Below, in pieces: positions 47,087-60,000 of a DNA stretch of 64,000 bases. The notes below the pieces were generated by a model. That model saw only the letters and a list, made by a program, of their open reading frames with translations. It searched no databases and was not told the DNA's origin. Numbering within the stretch: position 1 is the first letter of the stretch; each line of letters begins with the position of its first letter. Source of the DNA: Phallusia mammillata (taxonomy: Eukaryota > Chordata > Ascidiacea > Phlebobranchia > Ascidiidae); the NCBI GenBank assembly GCA_003260075.1, contig QLIY01000141.1, positions 1 through 64,000 of the forward strand, in the 5' to 3' direction. Made by a program: the position numbers and the translations under genes.

Positions 47087-47968
47087 TGTATATTTCTTTA
47101 ATTTTTATCGGCTAGAAATGACTGTAAATTTGTAAAAAGCTTGGTACACGAAATCAGTAAGACGTAGACTGTTTTCACTGAAGGATATATGCTAACATAC
47201 TGAAGTTTATTCTTTTTTTAGTGTTAAAATGAGTGTAAAACTTTAGGAAAGCAGTTTAAAAAACTGATTTAGTGTGAAAAATGTGTTTATAAATATACCG
47301 AGTTTTTGCAATTACTCTAACATTTTGAAAAAAAAACAGTATATGTGTTGCAGTATTGTAAATATGTTTAACGTTTTATTTTAACCGGTGTAGCTTTGTG
47401 TTCAAACGTAGTTTGACAACAAGGTACTTTAAGTTGCAATGAAAATGTTCTTTGTTGTTGTTCTTACTACAAACCACACATAAAAAACAGGGGGGGGGGG
47501 TTGAAGTTTATTGTCTTTATTAGTGTTAAAATGAGTGTAAAACTTTAGGAAAGCAGTTTAAAAAACTAATTTAGTGTGAAAAATGTGTGAAATGGTATTT
47601 TTTGTGATAACCTAAGACATAAGTTTATAAATATACCGAGTTTTTGCAATTACTCTAACATTAAAAAAAACACAGTATATGCGTTGCAGTATTGTAAATA
47701 TGTTTAACGTTTTATTTACACCGGTGTAGCTTTGTGTTCAAACGTAGTTTGACAGCAAGGTACTTTAAGTTGCAATGTAAATGTTCTTTGTTGTTGTTCT
47801 TACTACAAACCACACATAAAAAACAGGCGAAAGTTTGGTTCAAAATACGTATAATTTTTGATGCACACATTTTTTTGCGAACACGGCAGTACGAAAGCAA
47901 CGAACAAAAAGCGTGAAACATTTTTTACAGCAAAATGACTTGGTACAGGCGCTAGGCAGGAAGGCAAG
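46464..47968. other. Convergent intergenic region SPO11 to DUOX
   Basis: It contains the allelic copy of the SPO11 3' end and another allelic duplicate, 47197-47489 and 47501-47826, around G 47490-47500. TTTATT at 47711-47716 reads AATAAA on the - strand and is a possible DUOX poly(A) signal about 250 bases past its stop codon. No other gene is seen. Confidence 0.6.
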
Positions 47969-50900
47969 TTAGAAGTTCTCATAGAAATGACTAAACCGAG
48001 CCTTGTGCATTTTGTTGACTTGTTTGCATGCATCTTCCACACCGTTTGTGAGGCCTGGTGGTCCGCAACTAAACACACCGAATCTACGAACCTGTTTGAA
48101 ATGAAAATGTGTTAAACAGTAAACCGGATTCGGTTAATTCTGATCTTCGTCTAATTCAGATAAAACTTGAGGTACAAATGATTTGTAATGTAGTAAGGCT
48201 TGAGCTAATCGACATCGGTTAATCCGAATTTTCGCTTAATCCTGGCAATTTTTTTCCATTTTTTGAACAAGAATTTGTTGGTGTTCCACAATCACTTCAC
48301 GTTTGTGTTGGTTGAGATTAGTAGGGGTATAAACATGATGTAGCTTCTTTATCTCATTCGACGATTCCGGGTAATGGAACACTCGGTTTAATTGCATGGA
48401 AATCGTTAATCCAAAACAACATGTATTGTTTACACTCAAACCGGTTGTGAAATTAGGCAACCAAAAGCGTGTATCATCTAATTAAAGGCAGTCGTCAAGC
48501 ACTCAAACGCTTAGAAATTGTTACCTAAAGATGAGTTGTAAAATTTCCAGGAAAAAAACAGCTTTTAGAAATATTTTCTCGTTGTGCAGTCAGTGGCCAA
48601 CGAGGTTTCTAGTTTAGAGTTATGAGTGGTACAAAACATATATGAAGTCATTTGTGCATACTTACGTCGCTATGCATAGTTTGAAGTGAATTAAGAAAAA
48701 GCTCGAACTGTGGACGACCGAAGTGCGTCGTCGCTTTTAAACCCGTGAACATGCTCTTGTTCGCCACCTTCTGGAAGTATCTCTCGCATATGTACTGTAA
48801 AAAAAAGTAACGTAAAGAATACATTGGAGAGATTTTAGATATCTAGCTGATGTTGTGCTGCACGTAAGGAGATGTTTTACCTCGATTTTGATTTGTAATC
48901 AAAACGATAAAGCTTCTAATTGAAACGTAACCTGGCTTTGTTCGTAGAAAACTATTAGGCAGTTTACGATTGTTTGGGTGTTCCGTTTGTTACTAACGTG
49001 TGTAAACTATGTGTAGCGTATTATATATTCACAAGTCACCAGCGACTTAGTATGAGCAATTAAGACAACAGTCACGTGTAATATCAGCCTGAATCTTCAA
49101 TAAGCGTGAAGTCATCTACCGTTTATTAAGTAATAACGTGAATAGGTTTAAAATGGTTTCTGTATTTATCTATCAGTTTTTCTAAAGGTTTTATTAGGTT
49201 GTTTTCCTCACCAGCATAGTTGTGCGAAGGTCGAACTTGTTAGCGAACTGTGTAATGTAAATATGAGTTGACACAAGATCGCCGCCCTCCGATTCCTCCA
49301 AATCCTTGATAATGTCGGTTAACCACTCAAAGTGGCGTTGCGTTCGAGTTACCCACACAAAATAGACCTAAAAAGTTCAACATCAATACATAGAATTACA
49401 GTTCACACAAATGTTGACAATTTTAAAAAATCACAGTACGCCAGGCCCATTAAAGGCGTCATACCGAATCAGCGGGGGGGGGGGGGGGGGGGGGGGGGCA
49501 ATTTCGTCAAATAATTACCAAGACAAAAGTCGGTGAATTGTTATTGCACACCTTTAGACGTAATTCACAACTAATATTGTATATATTGGGACGAAACCGG
49601 TTAATCGCACATGGAGTAATCGAAACAATACGTTTGGCACATTAGAATCGCGATTAAACGATTTCCTCCGTATTTCACTTAACAAAGACCAGTTTGGCTT
49701 GGGGGGGGGGGGCGTTGTTAGACATAAACACCTTGAGCACTCGTGCGCAACGCACTTCGAGTGGTTAACGAAACTGGTTATTATACTGCAGCAATATATT
49801 GTCGCCTAAAACGGTCTGAAATTATAATGAAGTAAAGCTTACATGGGGGGGGGGACACATTGTGGCTAGATTTTACCGCGCAAAGTCGACTCGCAATCAC
49901 GCACAATCATTTAACGTAATTTACTGATAATTGCGTCAAAGAATTGCCAAGGCAAAAGTCGGTAAATTGTTATTGCATAACTTTAGACGTAATTCACAAC
50001 TAATATTGCATATATAGGGACGAAACCGGTTAATCGCACATGGAGTAATCGAAACAATGCGTTTGACACATTAGAGGGGGGGGGGGGGGGGGGGGGCCCG
50101 ATTAAACGATTTCCTCCGTATTTCACTTAACAAAGACCAGTTTGGTTTGCGTTTGTTTATTGCCAATGTCATTTTCAACCTTTTTGCAAGTAATCTGGAA
50201 TCCCTTGTCGGTCCTCGTTCTGTTGACGATATCTTTCAGAATTGAGGCAAACGGGGTGACACCGATACCAGCTCCAACCAGAACCGCAACATCGTGTTTG
50301 TACCAATCCTGGTGGCCCTCTCCGAATGGTCCGTCCAAATACAACTACAAAACAGATTTTAAATACACCTATATTGCCGTTGTTAGACATAAACACCTTG
50401 AGCACTCGTACGCAACGCACTCCGAGTGGTTAACTCACTGTTTCTTAACCCTTTTAGCGCTCGTACCCGTTGAGCTTTCATAAAATTTTCTCGTACCCAG
50501 CGTCTACAATGCCCGACGGAAGTAAATAAAATTGTAATAATAGGAATTAAACTTAGTGTATTTATAACCCGGCACTTGCGTGTTGAATGCATGCATGAAA
50601 ACAGTGTTGTAAGTAGGACAAAACTAACCGTTCTAGTTATATAACAAAGTAACTTGTTACGCATTCTTCACAAATATGCCTAAATGGGGGGGGGGGGTTA
50701 ACCGAATAGTGCAGCAATTTATTGTCGCCTAAAACGGTCTGAAATTATAATGAAGTAAAGCTTACATTTTAGTGCAGGAACTTATGTTGGTATCATACTT
50801 GTTGCTTTTGAAAGACTTATACGTTTTATGTATATAGTTACTGATTGCTACTTACATTGGGCAGACTTTCGTGACTGTCAATAGCACCTTGATACAAGTT

Positions 50901-53900
50901 TCGTAAGTTGGTCGTCCAAGGTCCAACCGAGGGGGGGGGGGGGGGGGTCGTGGAAAGCACGTCTTCCGTTTAAGTAACCGTGGTGGTTTTAAATGTAGTC
51001 ATGGTTTGATTATTGTCTTACCTCGTGTGGGGCAGAAGTTAGTGTGAATGGATGATATTCGTTAGGGCCAAGTGCAAGTGACGCGATTTTCACCCATTGT
51101 CCTGATCTGTAGTCGAACGCCGTGGGTCGCTTAAACACCAGATTGGTAACTCCTGTGTGTTAACAAATCATTGTCAGTTTAAGTATACATTAATGTAACA
51201 GTTATGTGAAAATTGTGCAAAACCTTACACTGAACCAGATCCTATGAGTTTGCATTCTATAAAAACTGAAGCAATAAAGGAGCTATACTCGGCCAGTGTG
51301 CTCTATTGCTTTGTGGGTTTTAGCCAATCTATTGTTATTTGACATTGACTGTTAAAGCGCAGATGGATTTGTGCTTGTATTATTAAGTCGACAGAAAAAC
51401 AACTTCACTAGAATAGCTCTATGTCGCTACCTGACGGTAAAGCTTCTGCCTTGACGACCTTGATCTCAACCTTTGACCTTCCAATGGTAATCATCTTGTC
51501 CACGAAGAAGATTACAGCGGGAACGACAAGGTAGAAGTGGAAGACTGGGGATTGCACGATCGCCATACTTCCATGCAGAATCACCAATACGTACATAATA
51601 GCTGAAAACAAAAGATATGTACTTTATATTGTTTGGTACTTGTTTTGTTCTGTTGGGGGTCTGATATTAAGTAATCTGCAGACAGTGCACGCTGCTTCAA
51701 CCCATAAGGTCTCATCAGTGCAGCTGGTGACAAGACACAGGCTATGTTGGCTAGTGCATCCGTCTAACCGCAAACGTTTATTGGGAGTAACAGACTGAAA
51801 GTCATGCCTCTCCTATTCTGTTCGATGCCACAACTGGCCATAAACCACAGAGGAAACTGGTTCACAATCGTGTAATATTCATGTCCTGTTGTTTGAAACC
51901 ATGTGCTTTTTGTATCTTATCTTTCACTCTGGCTTTAGTGTTCATGTTTTGGAACAAGTACCATATAGAAGAACAGCTTTATATGTTATACAAACAAAAG
52001 ATTGTGCAACGTATGCTGGCCGTGTCGAAATTTGACTAGTTTTTTTATAATGTGAAAACTTGTCAACACTTGCGGCCATCATAAATTTTAACTTACTGTA
52101 CATATGATGTGTGATCCAGAACGCACGGAAGCAAAACCTTCTTGAGAACTGCATAGCAAACACGTATATGATGGCGATTGTTAGTAGGAGCAGAACACCA
52201 GTCATTCCTGGTATCGTCTCGAAAACCCACCACGTTACAGACTTAGGCAGGTCGGACCTAAATCAAAAATCACATAATTTCGAATATTTTTCTCTTGTAA
52301 GGAGGTTGACATTTCGGGTCATTTGTTGGGTGCGCATTTAAGTCCTACAGTAGTGCTATACTATTGAGCATTCAGTTTATAATAGTGTTTCTATACTGTT
52401 TCTATAATTAGCGGACTTCATTGAGGTATTGAAATGGTTACGTGAGTCTGCCACCCATGTCTTGAAATTTAATAATATTTTCTACTCCCCACAGCTTTTA
52501 TAATTCAACTGTTTCGTTAATTTCATCATGCTGAGGTGAAAATAGTCCGAGATTAGAAAATGTGCAGAAACCCTGTTTTGTAGCAAGTGCAAAATCGATT
52601 ACACATAACTTACCCGTCGTCGACGAAAAGTTTGGGAAACAAACAGGCCAGTACTGGTAGAGGGTGTACGCTAAAATGGTAGATGTTCACCAGATGGCCG
52701 AAGACGTGCAATACTGTAAAGCAAAAACAAGTTAAATTAACAAAACGCTATCTTATTGCACGAATAGCATTTTCCAATTGCTTTATGTCCCTTAGGGGGG
52801 GGGGTCTTTTTCTCTTGTAAGGAAGGTTGACATTTCGGGTCATTTGTTGGGTGCGGATTTAAGTCCTACAGTAGTTTATAATAGTGTTTCTATACTGTTT
52901 CTATAATTAGCGGACTTCATTGAGGTATTGAAATGGTTACGTGAGTCTGCCACCCATGTCTTGAAATTTAATAATATTTTCTACTCCCCACAGCTTTTAT
53001 AATTCAACTGTTTCGTTAATTTCATCATGCTGAGGTGAAAATAGTCCGAGATTAGAAAATGTGCAGAAACCCTGTTTTGTAGCAAGTGCAAAATCGATTA
53101 CACATAACTTACCCGTCGTCGACGAAAAGTTTGGGAAACAAACAGGCCAGTACTGGTAGAGGGTGCACGCTAAAATGGTAGATGTTCACAAGATGGCCGA
53201 AGACGTGCAATACTGCAAAGCAAAAACAAGTTAAATTAACAAAAAGCTATCTTATTGCACGAATAGCATTTTCCAATTGCTTTATGTCCCTTACTTGTTT
53301 CGACAAGAGCTACGTAGGCAATTTGCTTGTGGAACGCTACAGCCGAGTCGAAGGGTATAATGTTCTTGAGGAAAGTTTCCCTACAGAATGTGATGAGATT
53401 CCTGGACATGGTCAGTAATATAAAGCTGTAGTGAAAGGACATAGCGGCTGCTGTTGATCTGCTAATGATGATTCCCCATTCTGTTACACGCCGGATGCCT
53501 TGATGTTCAGCCCCGAAAGCATAGACTGTAAAAATATGTACTTGATTATAACGCAAATATGCATCATCTATGTGTAGTGTTGAGGGTGGATTTGTATGAT
53601 ACTTCTTGACTTAGCAGTATGGAAGAACGTGTAGTTCTAGTTGGTGTCTTTTAGCGGACAAATGGTTTTCCTTTTCATAGGGTGTAAACTACTGGGGGGG
53701 GGGGGAATCTATGTGTAGTGTTGAAGGACTGGATTTGTGTAATACTTCTTGACTTAGCAGTATGGAAGAACGTGTAGTTATGGTTGGTGCCTTTTAGCGG
53801 ACAAATGGTTTTCCTTTTCATAGGGTGTAAACTACTGGCAGTCTACCGAAATAAGAAGGCGTAAAACTTTGGTGATGTTCTATGAAAAGTTTTAAACATG

Positions 53901-53955
53901 GCAAATAATAGACGTAACTTTTGCTCGATTTACATTTGTTGACTTGTAGGGTTGT

Positions 53956-54026
<71 letters not shown>

Positions 54027-57000
54027 GGAAAAATAACCTTATTAATGTCGTAATTGTATCATTATTGGTTTTCTTGATTCCTTGAAATCAAGACGTACAT
54101 TCGCTGGCTTAATGTTTACGGATATTCACACAGGTTTTATGCAAAATATCAACTTTCACTTACAAATGGCCCTCTCTACCATCAGAGCTATAGTTATGCC
54201 ATAAAACACAACCATGCACAAGATATGTCGTCTGTAGTTTTCAACATATCGCTTGGTTGATTTCCAGTATCTTCCCCACCAAGTCTTCTCTTCCTCTGTA
54301 GCGGCCGCTTCTGAGAAAACCTTCTTTTCTGTTTCCTCGCTGTCAGGAAATAAAGTTAACATTTGAAAACTATTCTAATAAAATCAAATTCTTTCAGCCT
54401 CCAGATTATGGTTACTCCATACTTTGCTACAGTATGAGGTTTACAAACGAAAAAAAGGGGGGGGGGGGCCAGCCTTCAGCTTATGTGTCGCCATTTCTCA
54501 TTAACTTGTGTATATTTGTTCACAAATCGTTACTCCATACTTTGCTACAGTATGAGGTTTACAAACGAAAAAAAGGACACTATGTGCCCGAGCATATAAA
54601 TTCAACTGCATAAAGTAGTTTAATGTCTATAACTCATTTCTACAATGTGCAGTAACTGTAACTTACTTTATTGTTTCCTTGCTATCACCTGTACCGTTTC
54701 GCTTCCGCAGCTCCGATTTAGGTTCAATTGATGGGGTGCTGTAAAGCAGACAAGTAGGCTGATATCATTTTTAAAATATCAAGTTTTAATCCATGTCACT
54801 AGTTAAGTATTTTTTTCAACATACGCCCTCGGTACATTATATGCAAATCAGCAGAACCAATTAAAATATCATATTGAGTTCGCATATGGCAACAGCAAAA
54901 CCGCCAAGTAAAGCGTTTTAGAATCGAGGAACATAACGAGTCTGCATTCAGGCTTATGTAACACCTCCCGTGTGTGATACATTTTTGTGTACAAAATATG
55001 GTCACACTTTCCAAAGCAAATATTTTTAAACTTGGTGTTTCACTTACAAGTTGGTAACGGATCCCTGTGACTTGATCGGCCTCCTCTTTGCAGGACGTGT
55101 GTAACCTAAATGTCGTATAATGTTGTAAAATATGATACTAAAAATAGAATCTGAAAGATTTTCAGCCTTATGGTAATTTTTTCGGGTATTCTTGAGCCTT
55201 TAGCGTTGGATTTCAACAAAAATGGTTTTGATTCCGTATCAAGAGCCTTCATTTCAAAATATTCACAATTTAAGTTGTCAAAAATATTGTTTGTAGACGT
55301 GATTGTTACTGTGTACTTGTTACTGTACGGACACCGTTTAGTTTATTCTACCTGGTATTGACAGTTGAGCACCCTCAAATGCGTCTCGGTGTTCTTTCAG
55401 CATAACATAAGTGAAATCCTCCAATGTCAGACAATCTTTGTCCTGTCCGACCCCAGCTTCTTTAAATATCGTCTCTACCGCCGCATCAATGTCATTTGCA
55501 CCAACTTTAGCACCAGCCATCTCTAGAAATGATCTGTAGAACGGCGAGATAATAATATTTACCCTAATATTTCTCAATAGCAAAAGTTGATATATAGAGG
55601 TTGATTTTGGCAGATTGGGGTAATAAAATTGAATAAAGTACAAATTGTATATACTTGACCTAAACGGCCTTAATCTACGTTAAGCACCATCCTTGGACAT
55701 TGCTGTGTTTTTAACCATATTCCATTAGGGGGGGGGGTGAACGACGAGATAATAATATTGACCCTAATATATCTCAATAGCAAAAGTTGATATATAGAGG
55801 TTGATTTTGGCAGATTGGTGTAATAAATTTGAATTAAATACAAATTGTATGTACTTGACCTAAACGGCCTTAATCTACTTTAAGCACCATCCTTGGACAT
55901 TGCTGTGTTTTTAACCATATTCCATTACTGACGAATCCAGTTAATTGCATACCCACTTTGCAAAGCTTTTAAATGCGACCAAGCTGTAATTCGTTGTGTA
56001 ATTCAACGGATAATGCGATTAACCGATATGCATTGAACCGGACTCGTCGTGTATCACAATAACTGGGCTAATTAAATCTATTTTTGTTTTAACGTTTGAA
56101 AGAATACGCCGCGGCCCTAAATGGTGTGACTTTATAAAATCTTGGTTGTAAGTTGACGTGTATGTTCATAAGCTTCGACTGTATCGTTACAAATATGCAA
56201 TGAAGTATCCAATACATAATTTTTGTAGACTTAACTCACCGTATCATATTGGTTCCTTCTTCTCTGTTGAGTTCACCACTGTGATCAACATCGTACATGT
56301 CGAATAGCATCTGTGCTTTCTGTTCGGGTGAACCTTTAAATTAAAGCCACATTGGTAAAATGATCCAAAAAGGTTTACAACAGGTTGTTTGTCGCAACAA
56401 ACGATTGCAAATATGGGTTATATGTTTGTGAAAAATTAATAGATAAGATTTTATTGCTTTTCTAGAAAAATAATCGTTCGATGTTTATGAGAAAAAAACG
56501 TAATGGAACTTTTTATTTGTTTTTTTTTCGACGTATTGGGGAAATTTTGTTATCTAATTTTGTAACGTTTTGTATTATTTGTTTAGCGTCACTATTTATA
56601 GAGGAGAGATTATCAACCCTTTTGCAGCAAAGTCGTGGTCTTGTTACGAATGACGCATTGAAGCGTGAAGTGACTTTATAGTCATTCCTTGACGTTGCGT
56701 TTTGCTTATCTGATTTTTTCTACATTAAATTGCATTTGGGAGATTCATAAAAGCATAATAAAAAGCAAAATAAAAGCAAAAATATTATGCAAGACATGGA
56801 AATGTTGGGTCATTATGATGACAAGTTAATTGCAGACAGTACACTATGGCCATAAAGGCTAGTTTTAGCAAGGCTAGTATTGTCATCAGCTGCACTGATT
56901 ATACCCCACGGGTCAAAACAGTGTGTACAAAATACAGCTCGAACACTGTATTTGAATAAAATCAGTGAATTACACACAAGAGCTTGACCCGTGTATACAT

Positions 57001-60000
57001 TTCCATCTTGACCACCCTACCGCATTCTTAAACACCTAATGATAATGTTGATTCGCCATTAACAGGTAGTGAACTTTATACAATATATTTTTTGTAGTAA
57101 GTAAGTACGTCGAATTCGAACATTACTGACCGTTCATGAGCAGAATAACGAGATCCGCGAATTCCCGAAACGACAGGTATCCACTATTGTCGGTATCTGC
57201 AAGTTGAAACATTTGTTGCACGAACAGAGAGTTGGGTTTCATTCCCATTGTTTCTGCTAGCTCCGTCTATAAAAGAAGATTTATATTTAAAATAAATTAC
57301 AAAAGCTTCAAGTGCCTGCAAACATGATACGCAGCTCAATTTGAGTCGTAACATGATTTGTGCTCATGCCATATTTCCTCTCATTGTATAAAATTACCAT
57401 CGGATCAATCGCAAATTCCGATTTATTGCATTTTGAATCCTCACTGTGGCTTATATCATTAGTTTGCATATTCCGATTAATCGCAAGAAAAAACTGGCCT
57501 TTTTGAAGTTGGTATTAAACTTAATGGCTGGTTCTCAAAATAGTTTTGCATCAGATTCAGTGTATCAGGCAGGAGATTACCTGGGTTAGTTCACAGTCTG
57601 CAATCTCCATCGTCCTGTGTCTTGTTTTCTTAGAATCGTCTTTTTTGTTGCTCTTTTTGCACTCGTCACTGTTTTCGAGGTGCAGAACCTAAAATATTGA
57701 GGAATACCTCTGTTAAAGACGTTAGGTTGGAGACAGCGTTTATTGCCCCTAAATTCGCGTTTAATGATTACCGTAAAAATTCGTTTGGAAGTGTTGGTTT
57801 TTTATTTGCGAATTTTAGACCGATTTTTCGGATTATGTTGATGTTAACTTCAATGTATCTGTATTATTACAGTCCCTATCAAAAATATACTTATCAGTTC
57901 GTTGGTTCTAGATTGATAAGCGAAAAAGTGATCTTATTCATTCGGGGGGGGGGAATATGCTTATTAGTTCGTTGGTTCTAGATTGATAAGCGAAAAAGTG
58001 ATCTTATTCATTCATTTTCACTTTTTGGCAAGGATTTGTTATGTTTTACACGACAAACTGTACAAAAAACTCAAAATGAAGCGATCAGCTTATCGGTTTA
58101 AACTCACTTCAGAGAAAGCGCGTCGGAAGAAAGACTCCAGCAAAGATTGGCGAGCTTCTTTTGTAACAGCCTCTTCCCTTAACGCCGATTCGTCCATCTC
58201 AAAAACTTCTGTTTGGATATGATTTTCTTTCATGAAAGTCTGAACGTGTCTCAACGCTGCATCCCTGAAATGAAATGTAAAACAATCGTAAATCGTTTTT
58301 TTACCGTCAAACCTTAGTCGTCTACACTAACCAAACATTTTGTGCGCTGTATTTACTCGATTGTAACCAGCATGTTGAAGTGTTAAAAAATAAAGTAACT
58401 CATCGTCATGCATGGATGTTAAATATCATGGATTAAAACACATTTTTCTGTTTTTGCCTGGTAAAACTATTTGTCAACAATTGTTAGTCTGGCAAATAAT
58501 TGTACCCAGCAGAACGTATGTTGACCTATAATGTCCGCATGGAAATAATTTTGAAAGTCAATTTATTCCAAACAGCGGGTCAGAAATAATATCGACATGA
58601 CTTTAAAATGTAGCCCCCTACAATTGTAAGTCAAAGGCTGTATTGTTGTAAGTTGCACAAACTGCTGAGTTAAAAACTATGCAAGCCGAGTTTTACAATC
58701 GCATAAACACTGCATTGCAGGTTGGTAAGGTTATCAGGCGCGTGTATTGCGATAATTCGGCATTAGAACAACCAAAGCTGTAAGTTGAAAATATTTTACT
58801 TATAATGTTATATATTTGCAGTTGAAAGGAGTTGTATAATATTTTCACCTTTCGTCTCCTGTAGTAAACCTCAACACCACGTCGTATTCTTTAGGAATCC
58901 TTATCACAAAGATATCACGTTTTTTGTTGCGGGATATGAAGATATACGATTTCTGCCACAAAAGAATCGCGTAATGATACTGAACAATGCTGCGTGTAAC
59001 TTTTACAACTAGAGATTTAGCTTCGTGTAAAAATTGCAGCAAAAGATATAAATAACTGATTTGTAATGATAGATCACTTACCTTGAACTGCGCCACGCAA
59101 ATCTTTCTTAGCTCCGCTGAACTGATACTTAGGAGTGTAATGCAAGTTCCATCCAGGACAAGAAGTACACGCCGAGATCGACTTTTTCCCTCTATTTCAA
59201 ACGCTGCAACACAACAATATCCAGTAAACAAAAATACTTTAATCACAGTAAAGTTATGTCTACAGTGGTGCCTTGGCAGTGGCTTTGAGGAGATTTGTCA
59301 CCACAAAGGGTGTATAATAGTGTTGTAGTTATTGTTACGCACCTGGAAATACATCGCCTTCAGTTGTGCCCTGTTTCGTGTTCTTTGCTGACTGCTTGGC
59401 GACTTGCACCAAAGACTTCTTGATCTGAATTGTGTCGCGCTGTCGCTTCCACGCGATGATGCACATAATGAAATACGCCACTAAAATATACACAGATATG
59501 ATTTGTACAGTTAGTACATCCAAAATCCGGTTAGTTACAAGTTCGTGTTATTGAACACGGAGCCCAAAACTGTAGTGTACCGTTAATTCCGGTCAATGAC
59601 GAAATACGGTATGGTAATTTAAAAAATGCTAATATCACACGTTTTTCTATGAGTAAAAAATCTTTTTGTTGCAATTGATTTTTGCTTTTACTGTTTACCA
59701 GGTTTGAACAGTAGCATAACATTGGGGGGATTTGTATGTTTTATCTACTAAATTTTGATGTTTTGTAGGTCGAGTAACGCTATTGACAAATGTAAACTCA
59801 AATTGACTTAAGCTTGTAATGCAATTTTTTTCGAACAACAATTTTGGCTTACCCGTTGGGAAAAGCAGTAGCAGAATAACAACGCCAATGTATTTGCCCC
59901 AGAAACCCTCGAAAAAGTCGATACCAGCGTTTGGTGTACACGGCTTCGTAAAATTTGAACGTGTCACTCTTATATGGGGACATCTCGAGCCTGTAAAGCA

